A stretch of 64,000 bases of DNA from CAZUXY01 sp964624235 (GTDB lineage: Bacteria; Spirochaetota; UBA4802; UBA5368), in contig CAZUXY010000016.1 in the NCBI GenBank assembly GCA_964624235.1, positions 11,185-75,184 of the forward strand, read 5' to 3'. This document shows, piece after piece, positions 8,155-16,451 of the stretch (positions within the stretch are counted from its first letter, which is position 1; each line of letters starts with the position of its first letter). Position numbers and translations under genes: made by a program. The notes below the pieces were generated by a model that did no database searches, was not told the origin of the DNA, and saw only the letters and a program-made list of their open reading frames with translations.

Positions 8155-9135
8155 TTGAGCAGATTCACCGATACCATATCACTGTCGGTCAAGGCGGGCA
8201 ACGGAGGCCCCGGTGCGGTTTCGTTTTTCAGGGAAAAGTATATTCCCAAGGGCGGTCCCGACGGAGGGGACGGGGGAAAGGGCGGCGATGTTTACCTTGA
8301 AGCCAGTAATTCGTATACCAACCTTTCACACCTTTTCCGTGACCGTGTATACAATGCGGAAAAAGGCAGACAGGGAATGGGACTTAACCGTCACGGTGCC
8401 GGCGGGAAAGACCTGACCATCAAGGTCCCTCCGGGAACAGAAATTTATGATGCGGCAACGGGCGAGTTTCTTCACGACCTGCTGAAGGAAGGCGACCGGG
8501 TCCTGATAGCCTGCGGCGGCATCGGGGGCAGAGGCAATGCTTTTTTCAAATCCTCAACCCATCAGGCGCCCAGGTTCGCCCAGCCAGGCATGCCGGGAGA
8601 GGGAAAAAACCTTACCCTGAACCTGAAACTGATTGCTGATGTAGGGCTGGTGGGACTGCCGAACGCCGGGAAATCGACCCTGCTGGCAGCTCTCACCAAC
8701 GCAAAACCGAGGATAGCCGATTATCCCTTCACCACCCTGGTGCCGAACCTCGGGGTGGTACAGAAAGAGGACGGCACCACCTATAAAATCGCTGATATCC
8801 CCGGTATTATTGAAGGAGCGCACCGGGGTCATGGTCTGGGACTTTCCTTTCTGCGTCATATAGAACGGGTAAAGGTGATACTTTACCTCATTGACGTACA
8901 GGAGCAGGATCCCCTGTACAACCTTAACCTGTTAAGGGCCGAACTTGAGTCGTACAACCGGGAACTGCTGAGCAGGCCTTCAGCGGTCCTGGTCACGAAA
9001 ATTGATCTTGCCGACGAAAACGCCGTACGGAAAGTTATTGACCAAATCAAAGAGGATTATATCGTACCGGTATCTGCGGTAACCGGCCACAACATTCAGA
9101 TGCTTGCAGGCGTAATAGATCGTCTTCTGGAGTAA
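8155..9135 (+). CDS. obg: GTPase Obg/CgtA
   Basis: This is the essential large-ribosomal-subunit assembly GTPase. Residues 1-155 form the glycine-rich Obg fold (GNGGPGAVSFFREK, GGPDGGDGGKGGDVYL). The G domain follows with GLPNAGKST, the DIPGIIEGAH G3 region and TKID. At 326 residues it stops after the G domain, so the variable C-terminal OCT domain is absent. Translation starts at TTG, supported by AGGGG about seven bases upstream. A strong hairpin lies immediately before the gene. Confidence 0.96.
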   Translation: MSRFTDTISLSVKAGNGGPGAVSFFREKYIPKGGPDGGDGGKGGDVYLEASNSYTNLSHLFRDRVYNAEKGRQGMGLNRHGAGGKDLTIKVPPGTEIYDAATGEFLHDLLKEGDRVLIACGGIGGRGNAFFKSSTHQAPRFAQPGMPGEGKNLTLNLKLIADVGLVGLPNAGKSTLLAALTNAKPRIADYPFTTLVPNLGVVQKEDGTTYKIADIPGIIEGAHRGHGLGLSFLRHIERVKVILYLIDVQEQDPLYNLNLLRAELESYNRELLSRPSAVLVTKIDLADENAVRKVIDQIKEDYIVPVSAVTGHNIQMLAGVIDRLLE

Positions 9136-9139
9136 GACC

Positions 9140-10249
9140 TTGCCCCGAAAACTGGTTCTCGGAAAAGTGAAGCGTGTCGTGGTAAAGGTGGGTACTTCCA
9201 CTATCACCGATAACGGCTTCATATCGGGCAGGCGCATTTCGCGGCTGGTTGCGGACATACTCGACGTTATTGCCAGGGGATACGAAATAATAATCGTCTC
9301 TTCGGGCGCCATCGGCGCGGGGTGCGGCGCGCTGGGTAAAAAGAGAGAGAATCTCACAATCCCTGAAAAACAGGCCCTGGCGGCGGTGGGGCAGACCATA
9401 CTTATCAATGAATACCGCAGGTATTTCATGAAAAGGGGACATGACGTAGGCCAGATATTACTGACTGAAGACGACGTGATGCACCGCCGGCGGTTTCTCA
9501 ACGCCCGAAACACCTTCAACAGCCTTCTGGAAATGGGGATTATTCCGGTCGTAAACGAGAACGACTCGGTCGTGATAAAAGAGATAAAATTCGGAGACAA
9601 CGATACACTCTCAGCCCACGTGGCGAACATTGTCGAAGCGGACCTCCTGATCATACTCTCCGACGTGGACGGCCTTTACCGTCAACTTTCCGACGCGTCG
9701 CCGGTGTACGAGGTGTATAAAATAGACGAGGAGATCCGTAAATGGGCCGGAGGGGTTGGCAGCGAATACGGCACCGGCGGAATGCTGACGAAGCTCAGTG
9801 CTGCTGAAATAATAATGAAATCCGGCGAGATTATGGTGATCGCAAACGGGAAAAAGAAAGGTGTTATTGGAAGGATACTCTCGGGTGAGAAGCTGGGAAC
9901 ATTCTTTATCGGGAACAACGCCTCCATGAAAAGCCGCAAACGCTGGATTGCGTTCAACATGAAGACCAGAGGCAGGCTGACAATAGACGATGGTGCGGTA
10001 GAGGCCCTGAGCAGATCGAAACGGTCTCTGCTGGCCTCGGGTATCACCGGAGTGGAGGGCCGGTTCGACCTGGGGGACGCCGTGGAAATCGTGGACTTGC
10101 GCCGGCACCCGATCGGCAAGGGTATCGTGAATTATACCAGGGATGAACTTGTCCAGATAATGGGGCGAAAAACGTATGAAATAAAGCGCATACTGGGCAG
10201 CACTTACTATGACGAGGTGATCAACCGCGACGACCTGATCCTGTATTAA
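9140..10249 (+). CDS. proB: Glutamate 5-kinase
   Basis: This enzyme phosphorylates glutamate in the first step of proline synthesis. The amino-acid kinase domain has VVVKVGTST, SSGAIGAG and VVNENDSV motifs. The C-terminal hundred residues resemble a PUA domain, giving the full 369-residue two-domain form. Translation starts at TTG four bases after obg, with GGAG at the end of obg as the ribosome site. proA does not follow, so the next pathway step is encoded elsewhere. Confidence 0.95.
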   Translation: MPRKLVLGKVKRVVVKVGTSTITDNGFISGRRISRLVADILDVIARGYEIIIVSSGAIGAGCGALGKKRENLTIPEKQALAAVGQTILINEYRRYFMKRGHDVGQILLTEDDVMHRRRFLNARNTFNSLLEMGIIPVVNENDSVVIKEIKFGDNDTLSAHVANIVEADLLIILSDVDGLYRQLSDASPVYEVYKIDEEIRKWAGGVGSEYGTGGMLTKLSAAEIIMKSGEIMVIANGKKKGVIGRILSGEKLGTFFIGNNASMKSRKRWIAFNMKTRGRLTIDDGAVEALSRSKRSLLASGITGVEGRFDLGDAVEIVDLRRHPIGKGIVNYTRDELVQIMGRKTYEIKRILGSTYYDEVINRDDLILY

Positions 10250-10372
10250 AAAAAGATGCTTGATAATGTAACCTCGGTGTGGGTTTTATTCACACAATAC
10301 AGGACCGCACTCGGATTATAATCGGTAAAACAGTACCAACGGACGGATAAATTTCATCAGCAGGGAACCGGT

Positions 10373-10430
10373 GGCAGGGTGCTTTACCTATCAGGAACCC
10401 TGCCCTGACGGGACCGGTCCTGTCCCGGTC
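10373..10430 (+). other. Structured leader before secA
   Basis: Two consecutive inverted repeats fill the space before secA. One has perfect 8-base arms (GGCAGGGT 10373-10380, ACCCTGCC 10397-10404); the other has CGGGAC/GTCCCG arms (10409-10427). The second is followed by only a short T stretch. They may form a folded 5' leader or end the proB transcript. Confidence 0.4.
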
Positions 10431-10459
10431 GTTTTGCAATATGAAAGCAGAGGTAAACC

Positions 10460-13204
10460 ATGATAGATAAGATTCTGAGTCTCTTTTTCGGGACCAAACA
10501 TGAAAGAGACATCAAGAGGATGCGTCCCTATGTGGACCTGGTAAACTCGCTGGAACCCGACATAAAGAGGCTTTCCAGCGACCAGCTGAAAGCCAAGACC
10601 GCTGAATTCAGGGGAAAGCTCGAGATGGGAGAGTCCCTGGATGCGCTGCTTCCGGAAGCCTTTGCCGTGGTCAGGGAAGCATCGGTGAGGACCCTCGGGA
10701 TGCGGCATTTCGATGTACAGCTCATGGGCGGTATTGTACTGCACGAGGGAAAAATCTCCGAAATGAAGACTGGTGAGGGGAAAACGCTGGTCGCGACCCT
10801 GCCGGTATACCTCAACGCACTGACAGGAAAGGGCGTGCATGTAGTAACGGTGAACGACTACCTGGCGCGTCGTGATGCGGAGTGGATGGGGGCAATCTAT
10901 AAGTTCCTCGGCCTCACCGTGGGAGTTATTCAGCACGATCTGGATCCATACGAGCGCCAGGATGCCTACGGCTGTGACGTAACGTACGGTACCAACAACG
11001 AATTCGGTTTCGATTACCTCCGGGACAACATGGTCGAGCATCTGAGCCTCAGGGTGCAGCGCGAGCTGAATTATGCGATTGTCGATGAAGTGGACTCGAT
11101 TCTTATTGATGAGGCCCGCACGCCGCTTATCATCTCAGGGTCCACCGATGAATCCACTAAAAAGTATTATCTGGTCAACAAGATCATCCCGAGCCTGCGG
11201 GATGGGGAGGATTACGAAGTCAACGAGAAGGAGAGGAATGCGCTCCTCACGGAATCGGGGGTGCGCAGGGTGGAAAAACTCCTCAAGATCGACAACCTTT
11301 ACGACAACCGGAATATAGAACTGGTGCATCATGTTACCCAGGCCCTCAAAGCCCATGCGCTTTTCCAGCGGGACGTGGATTATATCGTGAAAGACGGCCA
11401 GGTCGTTATTGTGGACGAGTTTACCGGCCGCCTGATGCCGGGCAGGCGTTATTCAGACGGGCTGCACCAGGCGCTGGAGGCCAAGGAGAACGTCACTATC
11501 GCGCGGGAAAGCCAGACCCTGGCGACCGTCACCTTTCAGAATTTTTTCAGGATGTACAACAAGCTTGCCGGAATGACGGGAACCGCCGATACCGAAGCCG
11601 TTGAATTCAAGAAGATATACAGTCTCGATGTCGTAGTGGTCCCCACCAACGAACCAATGATCCGTACGGACTATCCCGACCGTGTTTACAGAACGGAAAG
11701 GGAAAAATACAACGCCATCGTTGCCGAGATCGAGGATCTTCGGTCCAGGGAACAACCCGTGCTCGTGGGTACCATATCGATTGAAAAATCAGAGAAGCTG
11801 TCTAAGATGCTCAAAGGCCGCGGCATTCCTCACAACGTGCTTAACGCCAAATACCATGAGCGGGAGGCCCAGATCGTCGCCGAGGCGGGAAGGCCAGGAT
11901 CGGTCACCATTGCCACCAATATGGCCGGTCGCGGTACCGACATAGTGCTGGGCGGCAGGCGTACCTACATAGACGAAATGGAATCGCACGTTCCGGTGCA
12001 CGAAGCATCCCTGTGGGATGAGTTCAGGCTGGCCATATTGAGGAATGACTTCACCGGTTCGGATTCCATGGTCGAGAAAATGGTGGGGCAGGACAAGCAG
12101 AAGGGGCAGCAGATAAGAAGGGCCGGGCAGGAGTGGCTCGGTAACCATGAGAAGGTGGTAAAGGCCGGCGGACTGCATATACTTGGAACAGAACGGCATG
12201 AAGCACGGCGCATCGATAACCAGCTGAGGGGTCGATCGGGCCGCCAGGGTGACCCGGGTTCCTCCCGCTTTTATCTGTCGCTGGAAGACGACCTTATGCG
12301 TATATTCGGATCTGACAGGATATCGTCGGTAATGCAGCGGCTGGGTATGGAAGAAGGACAGGAAATCGAAAGCAGGATGGTTTCCAAAGCGATAGCCAAT
12401 GCCCAGAAACGTGTTGAGGGAAGAAACTTCGACATTCGTAAACACCTTCTGGAATATGACGATGTGATGAATTCACAGAGGGAATTCATTTATAAGGAAA
12501 GGGACAGGATACTTAAGGGCGAGGATATATCGAATACGATACGGGAATACGTGAAAGAGGTGTGCGAGGACGGTGTGGAGACGTTTACCGGTGGTCGCGC
12601 CCATCATGAAGAGTGGAACATCGAGGGATTGAAACAATGGTTGCGTAACACCTTTATGCTCGAGTTGGATGGAACTGATGACGACACCGGCCGGATGAAC
12701 TATGATGACCTGATTGATCGAATAAAAAGCGATTGTCTTAAAAAATACGATGAGAAGAAGACCGATGTGGACCCTGAAGCCCTTAAGTCCCTTGAAAGAA
12801 TGCTCACTCTCCAGGTAATCGACAACAAATGGAAGGAACACCTGCTTGAGATGGACGAGCTTCGGGACGGTATCTGGACGGTGGGGTACAGCGAGCGCAA
12901 CCCTCTGGTGGAATATAAACTGAGGGCGTTTGAACTTTTTCATGAGACCCTGGGAAGGATGAAGCACGATGTGGTCGACCTGCTCATGAAGGTACAGGTT
13001 AAAGAGGTGGTTGAAGAGGAATTCGAGTACCGCAAAATCGGGCAGGAATACCACCCCGAGGTGGAACAATTCGGCGCCGGCGGCATACCGCTGGTGGAAA
13101 GCGATGTGCCTCTGATGAAAAGGAAGAGCCCCGATGATGAATCCGAACAGATCACCGTGGGCGGCGTAAAACGAAAGAAGACCAGAAGGAGCCGGCGTAG
13201 CTGA
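10460..13204 (+). CDS. secA: Preprotein translocase ATPase SecA
   Basis: SecA is the motor that drives precursor proteins through SecYEG. At 914 residues it has the expected order: NBD1 with MKTGEGKT Walker A and VDEVDSILIDEARTPLIISG, the preprotein-binding region, NBD2 with GRGTDIVLGG and QLRGRSGRQGDPGSS, and the helical scaffold/wing region. The C-terminus is a basic tail (KRKKTRRSRRS) and lacks the cysteine-rich zinc/SecB-binding motif. It therefore probably works without a classical SecB contact. The next gene begins one base after its stop. Confidence 0.98.
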   Translation: MIDKILSLFFGTKHERDIKRMRPYVDLVNSLEPDIKRLSSDQLKAKTAEFRGKLEMGESLDALLPEAFAVVREASVRTLGMRHFDVQLMGGIVLHEGKISEMKTGEGKTLVATLPVYLNALTGKGVHVVTVNDYLARRDAEWMGAIYKFLGLTVGVIQHDLDPYERQDAYGCDVTYGTNNEFGFDYLRDNMVEHLSLRVQRELNYAIVDEVDSILIDEARTPLIISGSTDESTKKYYLVNKIIPSLRDGEDYEVNEKERNALLTESGVRRVEKLLKIDNLYDNRNIELVHHVTQALKAHALFQRDVDYIVKDGQVVIVDEFTGRLMPGRRYSDGLHQALEAKENVTIARESQTLATVTFQNFFRMYNKLAGMTGTADTEAVEFKKIYSLDVVVVPTNEPMIRTDYPDRVYRTEREKYNAIVAEIEDLRSREQPVLVGTISIEKSEKLSKMLKGRGIPHNVLNAKYHEREAQIVAEAGRPGSVTIATNMAGRGTDIVLGGRRTYIDEMESHVPVHEASLWDEFRLAILRNDFTGSDSMVEKMVGQDKQKGQQIRRAGQEWLGNHEKVVKAGGLHILGTERHEARRIDNQLRGRSGRQGDPGSSRFYLSLEDDLMRIFGSDRISSVMQRLGMEEGQEIESRMVSKAIANAQKRVEGRNFDIRKHLLEYDDVMNSQREFIYKERDRILKGEDISNTIREYVKEVCEDGVETFTGGRAHHEEWNIEGLKQWLRNTFMLELDGTDDDTGRMNYDDLIDRIKSDCLKKYDEKKTDVDPEALKSLERMLTLQVIDNKWKEHLLEMDELRDGIWTVGYSERNPLVEYKLRAFELFHETLGRMKHDVVDLLMKVQVKEVVEEEFEYRKIGQEYHPEVEQFGAGGIPLVESDVPLMKRKSPDDESEQITVGGVKRKKTRRSRRS

Positions 13205-13205
13205 T

Positions 13206-14567
13206 ATGGCCTCACGGCTGATGAAAAGCGTTTCTGGAATCAGAGGGGTTGTGGGGGATACCCTCACACCCGAGCTGGTGGTACAGGTTGGCGGAGCCTT
13301 CGCCCGCTTTTGCCGTCGGGGTACGGTTGTACTGGGTAGAGACAGCCGGCCCACGGGAGAGGCCGTTTCCGGGATGCTGAGGTCGGTACTCATGCTGTCC
13401 GGTTGCGATGTCATAGATCTCGGTATAGTCCCGACTCCCACGGTGCAGATCATGGTGGAAAAATTGAAATCAGACGGCGGTGTGATTGTTTCGGCGTCGC
13501 ATAACCCCGTGGAGTGGAACGCTTTCAAACTGGTAAGCAAAAAGGGGACCTTTCTGAACGCGGCCGATATGAAACGGTTCTTCATGATGATGGAAGAAGA
13601 GACAAGTTACCCTCCATGGAACAGGACCGGCGTACTGGTATCGAACAGCGATGCCGCGGCCATACACTGTGAAAAAGTGCGTGCCGTAATTAATCCCCGA
13701 CGAATCAGAAAAAAAAGATACCGTGTTGTGCTTGATTCGGTAAACGGTGCGGGATCGGTCATCACCATCGATCTGCTGAAATCTCTGGGGTGCGAGGTGA
13801 TTCCTCTTTACTGCACCATGAACGGAAGATTCCCCCGCGGTGCCGAACCGTTGCCCGGGAACCTGAAAGCGCTTTCAGCCAGGGTAAAAAGTTCCAGGGC
13901 CGATATCGGTTTCGCCCAGGACCCGGACGCTGACCGGCTGGCGATAGTGGATGAAAAAGGAATACCCATCGGGGAGGAATATACCGTCACACTCGTAACG
14001 GAGCATATCCTCTCGAAAAAGCGAGGAGAGGTGGTGGTAAATCTTTCAACCACCCGGGCGGTGGAAGACGTGGCGGCGGCGCACGGATGTACGCTGGCAA
14101 GGTCAAAGGTGGGTGAGATACACGTGGTGGAGGAGATGCGCCGGCGTGGGGCATTGATCGGCGGGGAGGGAAACGGCGGCGTGATATCGCCCGAGGTCCA
14201 TCTTGGAAGGGACAGTCTTGCCGGGATAGGTTATGTGCTCGATATGATGGCGGAAAGGAACAAATCGGTGAGTGAACTGGTTTCTTTTCTGCCCCGGTAC
14301 TGCATGAAGAAGGGCAAAATCACACTGGGTTCCGCCGGCGCAGGGGATCTGCTGAAAAAGGTCGCTGAAACCTTCAGTAAAGAACGGCGGTCCGATATCG
14401 ACGGACTGCGGATCGATTTTGATCATCAAAATGATTTTGCGGGCGGATGGGTGCATTTGCGCCCGTCAAACACCGAGCCGGTATTTCGAATCATCGCGGA
14501 AGGTAAAACAAGAACACAGGCAGAAAAGATATATTCATTTTTTGACAAACTGTTCCGCAGGCATTAG
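13206..14567 (+). CDS. Phosphohexomutase, GlmM/phosphomannomutase family
   Basis: This alpha-D-phosphohexomutase has all four active-site loops: the phosphoserine loop VSASHNP (Ser98), the metal loop DPDADR, the sugar loop GEGNGG and the phosphate loop RPSNTEP. The sugar loop differs from the GEQSGH of bacterial GlmM and is closer to archaeal GlmM or phosphomannomutase types. It may therefore make glucosamine-1-phosphate or act on other hexose phosphates. The N-terminus SVSGIRGVVGD is typical of the family. It follows the secA stop by one base and is probably co-transcribed. Confidence 0.9.
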   Translation: MASRLMKSVSGIRGVVGDTLTPELVVQVGGAFARFCRRGTVVLGRDSRPTGEAVSGMLRSVLMLSGCDVIDLGIVPTPTVQIMVEKLKSDGGVIVSASHNPVEWNAFKLVSKKGTFLNAADMKRFFMMMEEETSYPPWNRTGVLVSNSDAAAIHCEKVRAVINPRRIRKKRYRVVLDSVNGAGSVITIDLLKSLGCEVIPLYCTMNGRFPRGAEPLPGNLKALSARVKSSRADIGFAQDPDADRLAIVDEKGIPIGEEYTVTLVTEHILSKKRGEVVVNLSTTRAVEDVAAAHGCTLARSKVGEIHVVEEMRRRGALIGGEGNGGVISPEVHLGRDSLAGIGYVLDMMAERNKSVSELVSFLPRYCMKKGKITLGSAGAGDLLKKVAETFSKERRSDIDGLRIDFDHQNDFAGGWVHLRPSNTEPVFRIIAEGKTRTQAEKIYSFFDKLFRRH

Positions 14568-14616
14568 TTGGTATCTGCAGTGAGTCCCTGCTGTAATAAC
14601 GGGAACCTGACAAACC

Positions 14617-15306
14617 TCAGGGAAGCAGTATCTTCAGCACTCTCGAAGTATCGGCAAGATCGTCAAAGTAATAATCGGGATGATGGCCCTGCAATATTTC
14701 GCGTTCGGTCCATCCAGTCCCCACGGCTATGGTGACCGCTCCTGCCGACTTGCCGCATTCGATATCGAACGGGGTGTCGCCGATTATGAACATATCGTGA
14801 TAGGGAATGTCCCATCCGAAAAGATCCTGTATCCTTTTTCGTGCAATGCCCGGCATCTGGTTGCGCACGGGGGTATCATCGCTGAATACTCCGAACTTAA
14901 AATAATCCATAAGATCAAACACCTTCAGTTTTATCCTTGCCCCTCCTTCGAAATTACCCGTCAGCAGGCCGGTCAGGGTACCTGGGGCGCCGTTTAAACG
15001 TTCAAGAAGTTCTTTTACCCCTGGAAGCAAAATCGGTTGCGACTCCCTGATATAACGGTCTAGAAATGAGAAATGCTTCTGTTTGAGGAGTTCAAGCTTT
15101 TTATCTATGGTTTCCCTGCTTATGCCCACCGGTATAAGCGACTCGTAGACGATGAGCGGGTCGGTTTTTCCCTGGAAATGTACGCTGTCCATCACCCCTG
15201 AGGTTCCAAAGGTTTCCTCTGTCGCTCTTTTCAGGGACCTTTTACCGGCACCGTCAAACCGTACCAGTGTCCCGTCGATATCGAATAAAACCGCTTTAAT
15301 AACCAT
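14617..15306 (-). CDS. HAD-family phosphatase, phosphoglycolate phosphatase-like
   Basis: This is a haloacid dehalogenase superfamily hydrolase of subfamily I type. Motif I is VLFDIDGTLV with both aspartates, motif II falls in GLLTGNF, and motif IV is IIGDTPFDIECG. I chose the ATG at 15306, which puts motif I close to the N-terminus; an upstream in-frame TTG would add seven residues. An alpha-helical cap of about 80 residues follows motif I. The substrate cannot be told from sequence. It converges with the phosphohexomutase gene. Confidence 0.88.
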   Translation of the reverse strand: MVIKAVLFDIDGTLVRFDGAGKRSLKRATEETFGTSGVMDSVHFQGKTDPLIVYESLIPVGISRETIDKKLELLKQKHFSFLDRYIRESQPILLPGVKELLERLNGAPGTLTGLLTGNFEGGARIKLKVFDLMDYFKFGVFSDDTPVRNQMPGIARKRIQDLFGWDIPYHDMFIIGDTPFDIECGKSAGAVTIAVGTGWTEREILQGHHPDYYFDDLADTSRVLKILLP

Positions 15307-15497
15307 ACTGGTCCGTGTGGATTTCAATAAATGCCATATAAAAGTCCCGGATAGGTATTGTAAACCTGATTTCCATATTCAAATAAAATACTGATGATAA
15401 TATGACCGATATACGGGGCATACATGGCGTCCGGTCATGGAGAGGTTTTACGTGTTGTATCGTGTAAGATAGCATCAGGAATGGAATAATCTTATTA

Positions 15498-15593
15498 ATG
15501 AAATTCTCGTATCAACCCGATCATTATATGGAAGAGGTGTTCAGGGCAGACCTCCTTGAGATCGACTCGAACATGAGCCCGCTGGGCTATTGA
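15498..15593 (+). CDS. Possible 31-residue leader ORF before the CheX-like gene
   Basis: An ATG ORF of 31 codons ends in a TGA that overlaps the upstream TTG of the next reading frame. The peptide is acidic and has no recognisable motif. The ribosome site is weak. It could be a translationally coupled leader peptide or simply chance. Confidence 0.25.
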   Translation: MKFSYQPDHYMEEVFRADLLEIDSNMSPLGY

Positions 15594-15610
15594 GAATGAA
15601 GGAAAAATCC

Positions 15611-16039
15611 ATGTACAGTTTACAGAGAAGCCTGGAAAAATCGGCACGCAAGGTGTTCAGGATATTTTTCGGAAGCAGGTTGTATTTGAAGAGAGATATA
15701 CCCGCCGGCATGGACGGTGACATGATCGGGGTTGACATGATGATGGAGTTCAACGGGAAAAAACGTATTTCGCTCTTTATGGAAAGAGAAACCGTCTCGT
15801 CGGTCCGGGAGACCCTGGGAGCGGCCGCGGGGGAAGGGAATGACGCCGATTATGACCTGATAGGGGAGATGGCCAATATAATCACCGGGAACGCGCTGGG
15901 GGGCGGATCGGGCGAGGTCAGCATCTCACCGCCCGAAAGGAGCAGTGGTGTCAATTCCGGAAGTGTCGTCGCGGCGCTGAACTTCAGCTCCAAGATCGGT
16001 GGGTTTTATATCACCATTGAAGACATGCAAATTTCTTAA
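15611..16039 (+). CDS. CheX-like chemotaxis phosphatase domain protein
   Basis: The segment DLIGEMANIITGNALGGG matches the E-x-x-N catalytic helix of the CheC/CheX/FliY phosphatases that dephosphorylate CheY. The last strand region (VVAALNFSSKIGGFYITIE) fits the CheX fold. I chose ATG 15611 because AGGA lies seven bases upstream; ATG 15596 and TTG 15590 are alternatives. No other chemotaxis gene is nearby, so its response-regulator partner is encoded elsewhere. It could instead be a CheX-like domain used in another signalling route. It converges with the next gene with a 4-base overlap. Confidence 0.72.
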   Translation: MYSLQRSLEKSARKVFRIFFGSRLYLKRDIPAGMDGDMIGVDMMMEFNGKKRISLFMERETVSSVRETLGAAAGEGNDADYDLIGEMANIITGNALGGGSGEVSISPPERSSGVNSGSVVAALNFSSKIGGFYITIEDMQIS

Positions 16040-16449
16040 TGCACCTGGCCTTTTTCGCCGGTGTCAGGAGTATCGGTAAAATCTTTTCTGAACCGTTCAA
16101 ACAACAGAACGGTGTAGTTAAAAAGAAAACCGGCGGTCAGAAACCTGGCTAGTTGTTCATTGGTTTTAAAAATCTCAAATACCTGATGGGTCACGAGAAT
16201 ACAGTTGTCCATTATTTCCTTAAGGACGACCTCTTCGATATGCTCGGTTCCACTCCCCGTCCCTGACACCGTCGCGCTGATGGATTCTCTTATGATGGCG
16301 TCGGCGAGGCTCTGTAGGAAAATATCGATATCCTTATTATAGCCAACCACATGCCCGTTTTTCAATTTAATCATGGCAATTGTCGCACTGTGTGAGGATA
16401 GGACGGTTGTTGTCCGGTGCAACCGCCTGTAATCGCGTAAATACGTCAA
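16036..16449 (-). CDS. Hypothetical protein downstream of the S1-repeat gene
   Basis: I do not recognise this protein. It has up to 137 residues, mostly helical, with a hydrophobic stretch FLTAGFLFNYTVLLFERF near the C-terminus. The start is uncertain: a TTG at 16449 lies directly after the upstream stop codon, and an ATG at 16374 would give the MIKLKNGHVVGYNKDIDIFLQ N-terminus. Neither has a clear ribosome site. It is probably co-transcribed with the S1-repeat gene. Confidence 0.55.
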   Translation of the reverse strand: MTYLRDYRRLHRTTTVLSSHSATIAMIKLKNGHVVGYNKDIDIFLQSLADAIIRESISATVSGTGSGTEHIEEVVLKEIMDNCILVTHQVFEIFKTNEQLARFLTAGFLFNYTVLLFERFRKDFTDTPDTGEKGQVH

Positions 16450-16451
16450 AT

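Noticed and set aside
8980..9654. Open frame of 224 codons on the minus strand
   Set aside because: Antisense to obg/proB, Ser/Thr/Phe-rich and without motif or ribosome site.
12473..13585. Long open frame of 370 codons on the minus strand
   Set aside because: It lies antisense to secA and the phosphohexomutase gene, which are both certain; its composition is the mirror of their codon use and no motif appears.
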